Source of the DNA: Muraenolepis orangiensis
Lineage: Eukaryota > Chordata > Actinopteri > Gadiformes > Muraenolepididae
Assembly (NCBI GenBank): GCA_027704905.1
Contig: CM051004.1
Span: forward strand, 12,012,103 to 12,076,102
Direction of reading: 5' to 3'
DNA: 64,000 nt
Shown: piece after piece, positions 22,812 through 35,500 of the stretch
How the letters are laid out: each line of letters starts with the position of its first letter
Position numbering within the stretch: the stretch's first letter is position 1
Notes under the pieces: model-generated
The model's database searches: none
Seen by the model: only the letters and a program-made list of their open reading frames with translations
What the model was told of the DNA's origin: nothing
Translations under genes and position numbers: made by a program

Positions 22812-25800
22812 GATCTTGCAATTCTCAGCTCTTCGTCTGTCTTGGTTCTAATGAAAATATATTATCAAAAGACAAATCATAAGAATATCATAACAGAATG
22901 TTTACATTTAAGTTGTCAATTGATTGTACACAATGTAGCAAAAATGTACAAAATCAACAAAACTTGGATAAAATACCTGTCCAGTTCAACTGCTCTTGCA
23001 GTTTTCAAAATGGCATTCACAACAAAGATATATATATAGTATTATTCTGAGCTAAGCGTGACTTGAAAAACCCACTTGCACAAATCAAGTGGTTTGTCCT
23101 GCAGTGTGCTACTTTTCCTATAGGTTGGTAAATACAAAGTAGGGCTTTAGGGATTTGGTAGCTTCAGGAGACCAGATTGTACCTACCTACCAGGCGGTGA
23201 AAGGTAACCACAAAGGTATCAAATTCACTAAATCCTGAAACATGCCTGCAGCTGTGTTAGTGTTTGGGTTGGCATCACAAATGTGTCGACACCAACAAGT
23301 AAGTCCACTTCACACATTTGTAGACACCAGCTTTTTTGCACGCTCTTCCATTGTCCATGTACACAACGGAATACATAAGAGTTGATGATTACAGTTGTGT
23401 TCACTTGGGACAAGTTTGGAGACAAGTGTGTACCCACCCCAATCCATTTCTTTCCTATGGAGAATGGAGCTGCACATTCAGAGAGGGGGAGGGTAGTAAC
23501 AGTGGTAGGAGTACAATTGAAAGCGTGACACCGACCTGTGTGGTATAAATCAAGAAAATGCATGCATAATCGATATATGCAATGAACAGTTAATCACCAA
23601 AAGTATTAAACATATAATCAAGAAGTGTTAAGAATGTTTCCCATGTACCCCACCCTTTAGATGAACAGTGGGTGAAGCTTTAATGTATCTACTCTGCAGC
23701 ATAAAGAAGTGTGTGTTCCGAGGTTGAAGATTGTGTCAGAATGTGCTGTGCCTAGGCAGTGTAACGGGAGGGCCAGGATACATCAGGAGGCCGGACGGTG
23801 CCAAGAAAGAACAAGATGGCAGGTGGTTTCGGCCCCATTCACATGGACCTTGAGAGACAGATAACAGCCAATTGCGGGACCAACGGAAACAGTCTCCCCC
23901 TCACCCTTGGAGAACATGGAGACTCCAGCCCCAGTGAGAATGTATCGGACAAGATGACGACGAAGAAGACCAGGCAGAGTTGTGAACTGCATAAATATGT
24001 GTTTGTGTGAGAGGGGGCAGACTTTTGGGTGGACTACTGACAGGCAGTTAACTGGTTACCTGGTCTGTCGGGTGGGAATCTTGGGCTCTCTGTTCCATGG
24101 AATATTGTATTGAATTGTATCGTATCTCAGCAGTCTTTATTAAATCTTTTATGATTCTAAATTCTCTTTTGATTAGTTTGTTACGCACAGGTCTTCTCTG
24201 TTTCCCCGGTTGGAGCACAGTTAATATGTGTATCCGAGGATCGGAAGAATAGAGCGAAGATCTGAACACGACACCTGGCCCGCTTGAACCTCTTCATTGG
24301 AGGTGGCTGTGTGAGTGTGCTGGTAGCTGAGGGGCCAGCTTCTAGATCCACTGGGGTCAGGATTAGTATGGCTTGACTTCTTGAAAGCTGCCTGTTTCAA
24401 CAGGCACACGCTCACCCTTCAGCCGGGACCCACCTCCCTGTGGAACATTCTGTGTCCAATGCGTGTGTCTATAGCCACATCAGTGTCCTTCACATTTATA
24501 GTGCTTGTCTCCCATCTGTGGGTTTTTGGATTGACGGTGGTCTCTGGTTGCCTGCTGTCTCTTGCTTCTGTCCTCTTCTAAGCAGACCATGTGGCATTCA
24601 CGTTGGTGGTTTTCGCCACCTATCTTCACTGTTGAGCTGGCTGTTGACCTTACCCTAACCCTGGGACAATTCCTTACTATGGAGCTATAATGTGAACATA
24701 CACTCTTCAGAAGTGAAATTAAGTGAATTGGTCTTATTGTGAAATTAGGCCCCTCTCTAGTTCTTAGCATAACTGTTTCTCACTGACATGTTAGCCATGT
24801 AATACCACAACCCCTAACCACATGTTTCTGATTAAATCCTTCAAGATAAAAAATCAACAGAATGATCCGGTACATACCGGACACTAAAAACAATCAAAAA
24901 GATTAGTTTGTTAATTTTCACCCATCACTAATCAACAGGAAAGGGGGGAAAAGAGCATAAGTGTTCAACCTTGCCATCATCAACCCTGTTGTGAAATGGC
25001 TTAGGTCAGTCCGTGATCCACGCCTCTAAAGAGAGAGCAGACAATTGTCAACGTTCCAACCACCAGAGACCAGGTTGCATAACATGACGTGACAGTGCCT
25101 ACCCACTGCTAGTGTGGTTGATGACACCTTTTCCCACAGTCAACACAGCCTCACAGACACGCTACAACTATACACACGGAAAAGGTGAACTGTTAATCCA
25201 GTGTACTATAAAAAAAAACACAATTCAGCCATAACTATTCAAATGCGGAGCCATAACGCGCATGCACATAACACGCATGCACCATTCACATGCTGATGGG
25301 GATAAAGTGTAGCATTGCTTTCAAAGCAAGTTTAAAATGGACAGGAATTGAGTGCCTGGAGATGTTTTGTAGAGATAACAGATACATAGCTAATACAATT
25401 ACCCTCCTGTATTTAGTTTTCTTCTGCATGCTCTGCGATTGTAATGTGAATTGGCCTTAAAGAAGTATATTTCCGCTGGAAACTAGGGCTTTTCATAAGA
25501 CGTGGCATAAACTTTATTTGACATTGGTGCTACATGATCTGAGGAAACAGAGAAAGGGTAGAAACCTCAAAAGGTAGAAAACCTACAGCACCCAGAATGC
25601 ATTGGGCACTGGTTGCCTTCCAAGGCCACTCCCAGGCCGCTCCTGTTGGACAGGCTCGACCACACCTTCCGGTGGGTGGATGTTTTAGGTGGAGAATACA
25701 ATTTCCCGGCTCGCTGGAGTGGGACAATGTTCTGGACAGTGTCATTTTCTTCACAAAACCATTTTATTTGCAGTGGCGTCGACCTAAATTGTTCCCGGTT

Positions 25801-26934
25801 GCAACTAAACAATGAGGAAACCATGTACTGGAGTGAGTTATCAGCTTCCAGTAAAGGTAGTGTATGTACCTGTGGATTTTCCTCTAAATTAGTGTGAGAG
25901 GAAAATTGAAGATGTTTTTTCTTTTTAAGTTATTAGATGACATATTTTGTTGTATTTTGTTATTTTTGTTGCTTTAACCATGACCATGTTTGATTAATTA
26001 TTGATTAATATTATTATTTGTTTATTATTATATTGGGTTGTTTTTTAAGTCAGACTAGCCTGTATGGTTTATTTTATTCGTTATATCAATGATATATTCA
26101 TTATATTGAGGTGTCTTTTACAATTAGTGTACAGTATGGCTGACAACTGAATGTTGGTAAACTGGAGGGAAATTGATCATTGTTCATTTACATATAATAC
26201 TGCCCACATTGTATCTGTTTGAAAATGGCAAAGTATTCCTTTAACCTGCTGCTGCGGTGTTGCCACAGAGTTGGTATAGCATTGTTAACATCATAATGAA
26301 ACCCTCTTGAGGACGGTAATATTTTTAGTTTTTTACGAGGCCATTTATTTGGTAAACATAGTGTTTTTTCCATGTTCTATTTTCCTTGTTAATTTAATCG
26401 TATTGATATTTCATTTCATCTATTTGAGTTAACAATACCTGTGTGTTTTTCCTAATCATCTAGTTAAGCCATACATACGGTCAAGCTTTGTATTTTTCTA
26501 CACATTTTGCACAGCTGATATAAGCTAATTCATATCATACTCAAAGACACCCAAGAAAGTATAGAAGTTGAAATGAAAGGGTCATACACAGGTCACAACA
26601 AACAATACAACTGAGCACCTGGTATTGACATGAAAAGTACTGTTTCAAAATAAGTAGATTCAAACTTGTGTTGTTTTCTTCTTTTGAAACAGCTTGTAAT
26701 AGATACTCACATTCACTCTGCTGGTATAATAGGGGCCCTTTAAATAGATACAAGTCAAATAATCTGTAGATTCAAAGAAAGTTAGGTTGATGAATGTCAC
26801 TGACTTATGTCAGTTACATCTGCTTCCTCAAATAAATACGTCAAGTCAAATGATCTTTAAATATGAGAGAAGCCTACAAAGAAAAACAACACTTATTATG
26901 TTCACTAGGTGAAAGCCTTTCTTAAACAATGGTT
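22812..26934. other. Intergenic DNA between genes D and E, with a possible solo LTR
   Basis: No receptor exon or recognisable protein. A candidate solo LTR runs from about 23733 (TGTGTCAG) to 24273 (CACGACA). It has a TATA-like CATAAATATG near 23990 and an ATTAAA near 24138, but no primer-binding site, coding region or target duplication was confirmed. The rest is A/T-rich. A fragment of a short TTAA-flanked element, complete in the other copy at 40249-40434, ends near 26750. Small open frames here recur at 36264-40625 only because the segment is duplicated. Confidence 0.35.
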
Positions 26935-27686
26935 CTATTGATTGTATGAACGAACCCAGAGAGAGATCATTGTTATACAGCTGACTGATATGAATAAGGT
27001 GTAGAGAAAAAACAGAAAGCGATCAATGATGAATGCCACCTGGACCTCTTCAGAGTTCTGGTTCCCTGTCAGCTGCTGGTCCACCTGCAGCCGGATGGCC
27101 TGGAGGTCTCTGCCCAACTTTCTCAGCTCGTCTAGGTTTGGGTTTTCCAGATCTACGGCCCCTGGAGGATTCCTACCAACTTTACTCTCCTCCTTTATAG
27201 CATTGAGATCCACATCTATATTGGAGAGATGTCAAGCATAATGTAGTTTGTCATTGTGTCTCTTGATATAACCTGTTCTTCATCTGTTAGAATCATATCC
27301 TAGCCCAATATGCCCCCTACCTGTTGAATTGTGTTTTGATGGCTTTGGAGGCAGACCAACAAGACGTCCCAGGGTGTGAAGGACCACTACTTTCACCCAG
27401 TGGGGGACAGGAGCAAAGTGGCTGGAACCAGAGTGGAGATTGGTAATGAAGATTGTCTCCAGCAAGCTGGCCACCATCAGCGCCAGACGATGGAGAGAAA
27501 CATCTGGGTAAAAATAGAAGAGTGTAAGCATTCTGATTACTTTTGTGTTCAATAGTACTTCATGTTAAACTCCCTCTGAACAAACGAGTACCACTGACTT
27601 ATGAGTGGTGTGGTATTCCCAGTGACTGGCAGAATATCGTTCATAAGCAACAAGAAGACGGTGTAGCCTAAGATGAGGGTCATCTT

Positions 27687-27936
27687 TGTGGGGGGGCAGT
27701 AGCTCAGTGGATAAGGACTTGGCTTGGGAGCCGCAAGGTCGCCGGTTCAAGACCCCGAAACACCAGGTTACTGCCTAAGTGCCCTTGAGCAAGGCACCCC
27801 CTACGCTGCTCCCCAGGCGCTGTACTAATGGCTGCCCACTGCTCCTAACACTAGGATGGGTCAAGATGCAGAGAAGTAATTTCCCTCAGGATAAAATAAG
27901 TAGTTAAAATTAAAAAAATTAAATTAAATTAAAATT
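27687..27936 (+). mobile_element. tRNA-derived SINE inserted in the pore exon of gene E
   Basis: Begins with a tRNA-like head containing an A box (TAGCTCAGTGG, 27700-27710) and a B box (GGTTCAAGACC, 27744-27754). It continues with GCCCTTGAGCAAGGCACC and the body found in other SINEs of the window, and ends in an A/T-rich AAATT-type tail. The paired copy at about 41383 has an empty, undisturbed exon. No clear target-site duplication is visible at the borders. The head is a SINE promoter, not a functional tRNA gene. Confidence 0.92.
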
Positions 27937-28447
27937 AAAGGCAGAGCGATCCACACTCTGTGGGGGTAACATGAAGCTGAAGAGGTCCACTGTGATCAGG
28001 AAGCAGCTGGGGAGCAGCAGGTTGACCACATAGAGAACTGGTGAACGCCTGAGTTGGATCTATGTAGTGTAAAGAAAGCAAACAATTTTTATTTTGGGGG
28101 AATGCTTAAAATGTATTGATTTTCTATCATATTCATCGTTATGCAACTATTAACTCGATGGTACTCTTGTTTGTACACTTAAAAAAATAATGTTACAATA
28201 TTCCTTTAATTATAAATGTTCGTAAACATACGTGAAATGTGAGTTCATCAATTCTATCTACAATATGCGATTGTTCATCAGCAGTGATATTCATGAGCTG
28301 CCACTCTCCCACAGTGCGCATCGCCCTCAGTGAATTCTTCAGCATTGCGTTAGCCGGGATGTTTAGCCTCATCCTTACGTCCTTGTCTGGCATTGAAAGA
28401 CAAAGAAAGTAGAGCAAAGGATGTTACAAATACAGAAATAAAGTCAT

Positions 28448-28499
28448 AAATCAACTGTACTGTAACAAAACACATGTTTTGTTACAGTACAGTTGATTT
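28448..28499. repeat. Perfect 24-bp inverted repeat in an intron of gene E
   Basis: Two 24-base arms (28448-28471 and 28476-28499) flank a 4-base spacer. The second copy of the segment (about 41930-41960) has the left arm only, so the right arm was added in one copy. Confidence 0.9.
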
Positions 28500-28574
28500 T
28501 TTGATGTAACAAAAAATACATCCCATAATCTTCTTCCCATAATGCTACCAAATTTCAACCATAATACCAAATAC

Positions 28575-28770
28575 TGGTTGGTGGCTGGTTAAAGCAGCCT
28601 CACCTGGTCCCAGTCAGACTGATCAGAGTCTGGGGCTGGTAAGGTTGCCCACCTGTGGGTCCTTAATAATCATAAATGTAATCAAGGAACAAGGTAAAAC
28701 CAGCCATCAACACACACACTCAGGAGGAGTGCAGATATGTCAGCATGTACGACCTGCTCTGCTTGCTTGA
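28575..28770 (+). repeat. Dispersed repeat family, copy 3
   Basis: Contains AAGCAGCCTCACCTGG, CAGTCAGACTGATCAGAG and AAACCAGCCATCAACAC, matching 5590-5766 in direct orientation. Its duplicate lies at about 42020-42215. Confidence 0.6.
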
Positions 28771-30513
28771 GGAGGTCATATTATGCTAATGCTGTGGTTC
28801 AGTCTTCCATTTGGGGGTTACACTAAGTTAGGTTAACAGGCTTTAATGTTCAAAAAGCAATTTAATGTTATCATATGGTACATTGCTGCAGCACCTCTTT
28901 CACACTGTCTGAAACACTTAATTATAGCCCCTGTCTCTTTAAGGCCCTCCTTCCATAAAAGCCCAGTCTGCTGTGATTGGTCAGCTGGCCCACTCTGTTG
29001 AGATTAGTTGACTTGCTGAGAGGATGTCAGAATTGTCACACCCCTTGAGTCCTGGGAAGCTAAAAACACCACTAAGGAGGGCTTAGGCGTATGTGTTAGA
29101 TGGTGACGTCATCAAGTAACAGATGTAAAGCATGTCCTACCAGCCCGCCGGTCCAGGCGGTATAGGAGAGGTGCTAGACCGTTTTGGTACAGCATGTGAG
29201 CCTATTTACAACTACATTACTGAATAAAGAAAAGAACAACCGACGTATCTACACAATAAAACAATACATGAGATGTTAATACCACATGCGCAATGTTTTT
29301 GGTCCAGCAGTTGTATTTTTGGTTTAATTTAGTTATTAGTTTATTGGTTTGGTACTTTACATTTTGTCAAAGTCTAATACTTTAGACTTTGACTTCTAAA
29401 TGACTTGAGACATTTTGTGGAACTGGTATGAATCCAGTGTTTGTTTGTTTTGTCTTACTTGTGTGGACGTATGAGTTGAAGGTAAAAATGCAGTTCTGAA
29501 TGTCAAAGGGGAAGGTGTAGATGTTCAGGTTGCAGGAGCTGACCACTCGGACAGGACTGAAGTCTTGGATCGTGCCATCAGAATGGACAAGAACATAAGG
29601 CACAAATGGGGCTGTGTTTTCTTCCATACTGTAAGACAGCAACAACAACATATTGCCACTGTGTTAGAGAAATGTTACGTTAACTTACTTTCAATATAAT
29701 TGCTTTAGGGGTGTATATGACGTTGCAAAAAAATCCATAGTATTTAGAAGGATTGGAGATAACAGCAACATTTTTTTGCATGAAAATCACCCATCTCTGT
29801 CACCACTTGGCACAAATACCTACTTTTATTTAGATAGCTTATATTGGTCAGAGAAGTAGTCGAGGGCGATTAAATATATTGTTTTGTCACCTCACAATGC
29901 TCACATGAATCATAGAGTTAAGGTGACAATAATCATACAAGTCAGACTTTCAGATAAATATCTAAAGTCTGACAGATGAGTGGAAATCTGGGATGCTTCA
30001 CTTTCTTTCGCTTCATATTTGTTTCGACCAATCATGTTGCTAGATGCAGGGATCTGTAAGCGCGTGATTGGCGAATGCAAACTCAGCCAGTGGTAGTAAA
30101 CTGTAAAAATGTGTCTGTAAAGGTTTTAAATGAACAATGTGCAGACTGGTCACTGTAGAAATACACTTATTATAGAAAGACCACCTGCTATAAAATAATA
30201 GGACACAAAATCCACAATGGGGCTTACCACCCAGTGATGCCTCAGACGTGTCCAGTGGTTGGTCTGTTCTAAATGGGAGGTATCTTACCTTAAGGTTCAA
30301 AGAACATTAAACAGTGAGATGATTTCAGCCATCTGTTTTGTGTGTGTTTTCACTTAATGATTGCAGTTGTACGTGGATCTTACAATTCATTGATGACCAA
30401 ATCTGGTACCCAAAACCGCTTTCTAGGTAGCGAAATCTCATTTGTGCCGCACTGCTCTGGATCCCAGCTGATAAACTCATTCTTCCATTCCTAAATTATA
30501 GATTTGAATACAT

Positions 30514-31513
30514 NNNNNNNNNNNNNNNNNNNNNNNNNNNNNNNNNNNNNNNNNNNNNNNNNNNNNNNNNNNNNNNNNNNNNNNNNNNNNNNNNNNNNNN
30601 NNNNNNNNNNNNNNNNNNNNNNNNNNNNNNNNNNNNNNNNNNNNNNNNNNNNNNNNNNNNNNNNNNNNNNNNNNNNNNNNNNNNNNNNNNNNNNNNNNNN
30701 NNNNNNNNNNNNNNNNNNNNNNNNNNNNNNNNNNNNNNNNNNNNNNNNNNNNNNNNNNNNNNNNNNNNNNNNNNNNNNNNNNNNNNNNNNNNNNNNNNNN
30801 NNNNNNNNNNNNNNNNNNNNNNNNNNNNNNNNNNNNNNNNNNNNNNNNNNNNNNNNNNNNNNNNNNNNNNNNNNNNNNNNNNNNNNNNNNNNNNNNNNNN
30901 NNNNNNNNNNNNNNNNNNNNNNNNNNNNNNNNNNNNNNNNNNNNNNNNNNNNNNNNNNNNNNNNNNNNNNNNNNNNNNNNNNNNNNNNNNNNNNNNNNNN
31001 NNNNNNNNNNNNNNNNNNNNNNNNNNNNNNNNNNNNNNNNNNNNNNNNNNNNNNNNNNNNNNNNNNNNNNNNNNNNNNNNNNNNNNNNNNNNNNNNNNNN
31101 NNNNNNNNNNNNNNNNNNNNNNNNNNNNNNNNNNNNNNNNNNNNNNNNNNNNNNNNNNNNNNNNNNNNNNNNNNNNNNNNNNNNNNNNNNNNNNNNNNNN
31201 NNNNNNNNNNNNNNNNNNNNNNNNNNNNNNNNNNNNNNNNNNNNNNNNNNNNNNNNNNNNNNNNNNNNNNNNNNNNNNNNNNNNNNNNNNNNNNNNNNNN
31301 NNNNNNNNNNNNNNNNNNNNNNNNNNNNNNNNNNNNNNNNNNNNNNNNNNNNNNNNNNNNNNNNNNNNNNNNNNNNNNNNNNNNNNNNNNNNNNNNNNNN
31401 NNNNNNNNNNNNNNNNNNNNNNNNNNNNNNNNNNNNNNNNNNNNNNNNNNNNNNNNNNNNNNNNNNNNNNNNNNNNNNNNNNNNNNNNNNNNNNNNNNNN
31501 NNNNNNNNNNNNN
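30514..31513. other. Assembly gap of exactly 1000 N
   Basis: A placeholder gap of unknown real size. It removes exons 1-3 of gene E and the DNA upstream, and whatever precedes copy 2. The left edge stops 18 bases before the position at which copy 2 carries a pogo-like transposon (43972). The right edge resumes at the position equivalent to the 5' end of the LINE at 18083. Long open frames across the N run are meaningless. Confidence 0.99.
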
Positions 31514-32581
31514 CATCAGTACATATACATTAGAGCAATATCTTACCATGTGTGGCTGGGTAAATTGTGGTGGTTTCTTCAGGTATTCTTGTATATATAT
31601 ACACACTTTTAACCCTTTTATAAAACAAGCTCTCTCCATAGCATTACCGATACTGACAGCTACTGCTTTTTCCTCTCTGATAGGGCTCCACGATTATGAC
31701 ATATGCAGTTATTTTGCCAGAATATTCTTGCAATTATATTGGAATTATTCATTGTGATTGCAATTAATATTCTGGGGCACCTACTGTATATAAAAATGTA
31801 GCAAGCAACACTGCCACAAGCCATTAAAATGGCTACTTTAGGGCTCCTTCCAAAGACGAGGACACAGGGTGATAAGGAAACCGGTTTATTGTAGAGTTTG
31901 TAGTTGTTTGATGAACAGAGCAGATGGTAAATGCTAGCACTCTCTTTTCCTGTGTGTGGTGGTGGCTAGTTTAACCTGATTACAAGGACCCACAGGTGTG
32001 CAGTCTCAGGTGAGGCTGCTTCAACCAGACTCTAATCAGGCTGACTGGGGCCAGGTGAGGCTGCTTCAACTGTGACTGGGGCCAGGGGAGGCTGATTCCG
32101 TCAGACACCAGCCCCACACATCGGCCCTCCACAAAAAGCACTGTAGTGCTTGTAACCGTTTGTAATATGATACCACTAGTATTATTTAAATGATCTCATT
32201 AATGGTAGATTGTTGTTTGTGAATGTTAAGTCATCGCATCTTATGCTAATCTTATATTATAATTATTATTATATTTATAATTATATATAATTATATATTT
32301 TATTTTGATTTGGTATTCCCCCCATTTGACAATTGATCAGCATAAATCCAAGCCCTTAATGTCCCAATGGAGCTGTACTCAAGAAGAAATGATTATTATT
32401 ATTATTATTATTAAGAATCACACTGGCTAATTTGACTTGAAATATAGACTGACCGGTCTTTATTTCAAATCATTACTTGATCACTTGATTATGATCTTAA
32501 ATATGAGAAAAGCCTACAAAGAAAGGCTATAAAAATGATGTTCATGAAATGACGAAGGTGAAAGCCTTCTGAAAAACAGTT

Positions 32582-35500
32582 CTATTGAATTGAATTAACC
32601 CAGATACAGATCATGGTTATACTGCTGACTGATATGAATATGGTGTAGATCCAAAACAGAAAGCGATCAATGATGAATGCCACCTGGATCCACTCTTCAG
32701 AGTTCTGGTTCCCTGTCAGCTGCTGGTCCACCTGCAGCCGGATGGCCCGGAGGTCTCTGCCCAACTTTCTCAGCTCGTCTAGGGTTGGGTCTTCCAGATC
32801 TACGGCCCCTGGAGGATTCCTACCAACTTTACTCTCCTCCTTTATAGCATTGAGATCCACATCTGTATTGGAGAGATGTCATAATGTAGTTTGTCATTTT
32901 GTCTATTAATATAATCTGATCTTCATCTGTTGATATAATCATATCCTAGCCCAATACGCCCCATACCTGTTGAATTGTGGTTTGATGGCTTTGGAGGCAG
33001 ACCAACAAGACATCCCAGGGTCTGAAGGACCACTACTTTCACCCAGTGGGGGACAGGAGCAAAGTGGCTGGAACCAGAGTGGAAATTGGTAATGACGATT
33101 GTCTCCAGCAAGCTGGCCACCATCAGCGCCAGACAGATGGAGAAGAAAACATCTGGGGATAAATAGAAGAGTGTATGCCTGTTACATTTAGTTACAAATA
33201 GTAGTTCATGTTAAACTTCCTCTGAACAAACGAGCACCACTGACTTATGAGTGGTATGGTATTCCCAGTGACTGGCAGAATGTCGTTCATAAGCAACAAG
33301 AAGACGGTGTAGCCTAAGATGAGGGTCATCTTAAAGGCAGAGCGGTCCACACTCTGTGGGGGTAACATGAAGCTGAAGAGGTCCACTGCGATCAGGAAGC
33401 AGCTGGGGAGGATTAGGTTGACCACATAAAGAGTGGATTTACGCCTCAGGGCAATCTATGTGGTGTAAAATAAGACAATTCTAAATAGGGCTATTTACAC
33501 ATAACTATTGTAACCTGTCCACTAGGAAGAAAAATGTAATGCTACCTTTTGTAATCACAAATAAATACATGTATTATTTTCAAAGTTGGTAAACATACGT
33601 GAAATATGAGCTCATCAAATCCAACTGATGTTCACCGCTATACAAGTCTTTTGTAGCAGTGATATCGATGAGCTGCCACTCTCCTACAGTGCTCATCACC
33701 CTCTTGGACTTTCTCAGAATGTTTTCTATCGGGTATTTCAGGTGAACCCTGATGTCCTTGGCTGATGAAATGGGAAAGGGAGCAGAGGATGTAACGAATG
33801 TGTCACTTCACCCAAAATACACCACTAATGCAACTGGACACCAACAATTCAACTCAATCTGGAAGAATAACCATACAACCAGATTGCAAAGATAACAAAT
33901 TATCTCAAGAAATGCCTTTATTTGTAGGTGCTTTAATGCTTTGAGTCTTTTTATCTTTTGTCAGTTTTTCACCAGAGCATAGTTTGAGGAAATTGGAAAA
34001 AATTTAAAATAATAAATGCAGCATCATGCGGTTGACTTTTTGTTTTTAGAGTCACTGTTCACAAAGAGCTCAAAATATCTCAAATGCTTCCATTGATTCA
34101 TTTAGTCAAAGGCTAACTTGGTTGAATCAAGAGATGGGCTGATTGAGAAAGATATGGTACAGTGCATCCTTTTTGAATATGGATACGTGGAAAACAACAT
34201 TGTGGCGTGTGTGTGGTGACTCAGGCCACGGGAGGCTGCTTAAACCAGCTACCAACAACAAACACTCAACAAACCTTATGTGTCTGAAACTTTTGAGTAG
34301 TCCTTGACTGACCATAGCTAAATTACAAGGAAGCGCCTGAATGACTGCAACCAATTGGCTTGTCTCGCACTGATCAGGCAAACTATTGACATGAGACATG
34401 GGTTACTCTTTTCTAACTAAAATGTGCAGAACAAACTGTTTATCTGGTGGTGTCTTACTTGAGTGGATGTATGAGTTGAAGGTGAAAGTGCAGTTCTGAA
34501 TGTCAAAGGGGAAGGTGTAGATGTTCAGGTTGCAGGAGCTGACCACTCGGACAGGACTGTAGTTTTCGATCATGCCATCAGAATGAACGTGCACATAAGG
34601 CACGAATGGGGCTGAGTTCTTAGCCACACTGTAAGACAGAAACAAGAACATATTTCCACAGAGTGTTGTAGAAATGTTTACATCTTTACTTACAAGAAAA
34701 TAATCAGATTACAAATGTGTATATCAAAGGCCTTGTGTTGCACGGAAGGGGATTACCATGTCCCCACTTTTATGTTGAGATTTGAGTGGACAGAAATGTT
34801 CAACCAATGTTTGCATGAATACATTAGTCGGGATGACAGCAATGGAATCGTAAATTCCACATTGTGATCATTGGAGCTTACCACCCAGTGATGGAGCTAA
34901 CTTAAGTAATGTGGGATTTTTGGGTGTTTTATCCGTTCTAAATGGAATGTGCCTAACCTTAATGTTCAAACAACATCAGAGAGTGAGAGGATTTGAGCCA
35001 TCTGTTTGTCTCTTTGTTTCACATACTTTATGATTGCACTTGTACATGGATCTTACAATTCATTGATGACCATATCTGGTACCCAAAACTGGCTTCTAGG
35101 TATCGAAATCTCGTCTGAGCCACACTGCTCTGGATCCCAGTTGATGTACTCATTCTTCCATGCCTACAACAACAAACTATTTATGCATTCAGCCTATTGG
35201 CTACCAGAAGCAAATATGTGTTAAAAAATGGATTTCAACATAATATATAATGTTGGTTTTACGTTCATGAAAATATTCAGATAATTGCTGGCTATTAAGT
35301 TTCTTTGGTTTTTATACTTACGATCTGTTGCCAAATATAAGTTGTCAACAGTTGAGCTTTTTCATCCTGAAAAAAAAGTTATTGCAGATATACATACATC
35401 CAACTGTATTGATGTATGTATATTAATGTAATATATCAATAGCCATAAAACGTCTACACAAAGGTGCAGGGATAACAATATTTTGAATAGATACATATAC

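Larger units (their letters stand above)
18082..30513. repeat. 12.4-kb duplicated segment, copy 1 (genes D and E)
   Basis: Matches 31514-43954 in direct orientation nearly base for base: genes, introns and intergenic DNA alike. Differences seen include scattered substitutions, a SINE present only here (27687-27936), an inverted repeat present only here (28448-28499), and a roughly 235-base segment present only in copy 2 (about 40146-40380). Copy 1 stops at the 1000-N gap. Confidence 0.95.
26935..30513 (-). pseudogene. Gene E: 5-HT3-like subunit, pore exon broken by a SINE, 5' end in gap
   Basis: Near-identical to gene G. Exons seen: 30490-30384, 29628-29459, 28386-28232, 28059-27599, 27503-27321, 27215-26935. 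Exons 1-3 fall in the N gap. The M1-M2 exon is split by a 250-bp SINE (27687-27936). Removing it leaves exactly 211 nt (123+88), the size in every paralogue. Reading into the SINE's A/T tail meets a stop within M2, so no working channel can be made from this allele. The M3 exon has small indels that change the first residues of M3, and the last exon lacks 3 nt, removing the Trp before M4 that is conserved in D, F and G. The Cys-loop exon is intact. This is either a dying duplicate or a null allele of G. Confidence 0.9.

Noticed and set aside
24048..25897. Short open frames conserved between 24-26 kb and 37.5-39.4 kb
   Set aside because: The conservation is due to the recent block duplication of non-coding DNA, not selection; no family resemblance.
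27690..27760. tRNA gene
   Set aside because: Has A and B boxes but is the head of a SINE, with a SINE body and A/T tail behind it, and no credible cloverleaf was established.
30491..31757. Open frames of more than 350 residues across unknown bases
   Set aside because: Made of N; no coding evidence. The same holds for 56863-57977.
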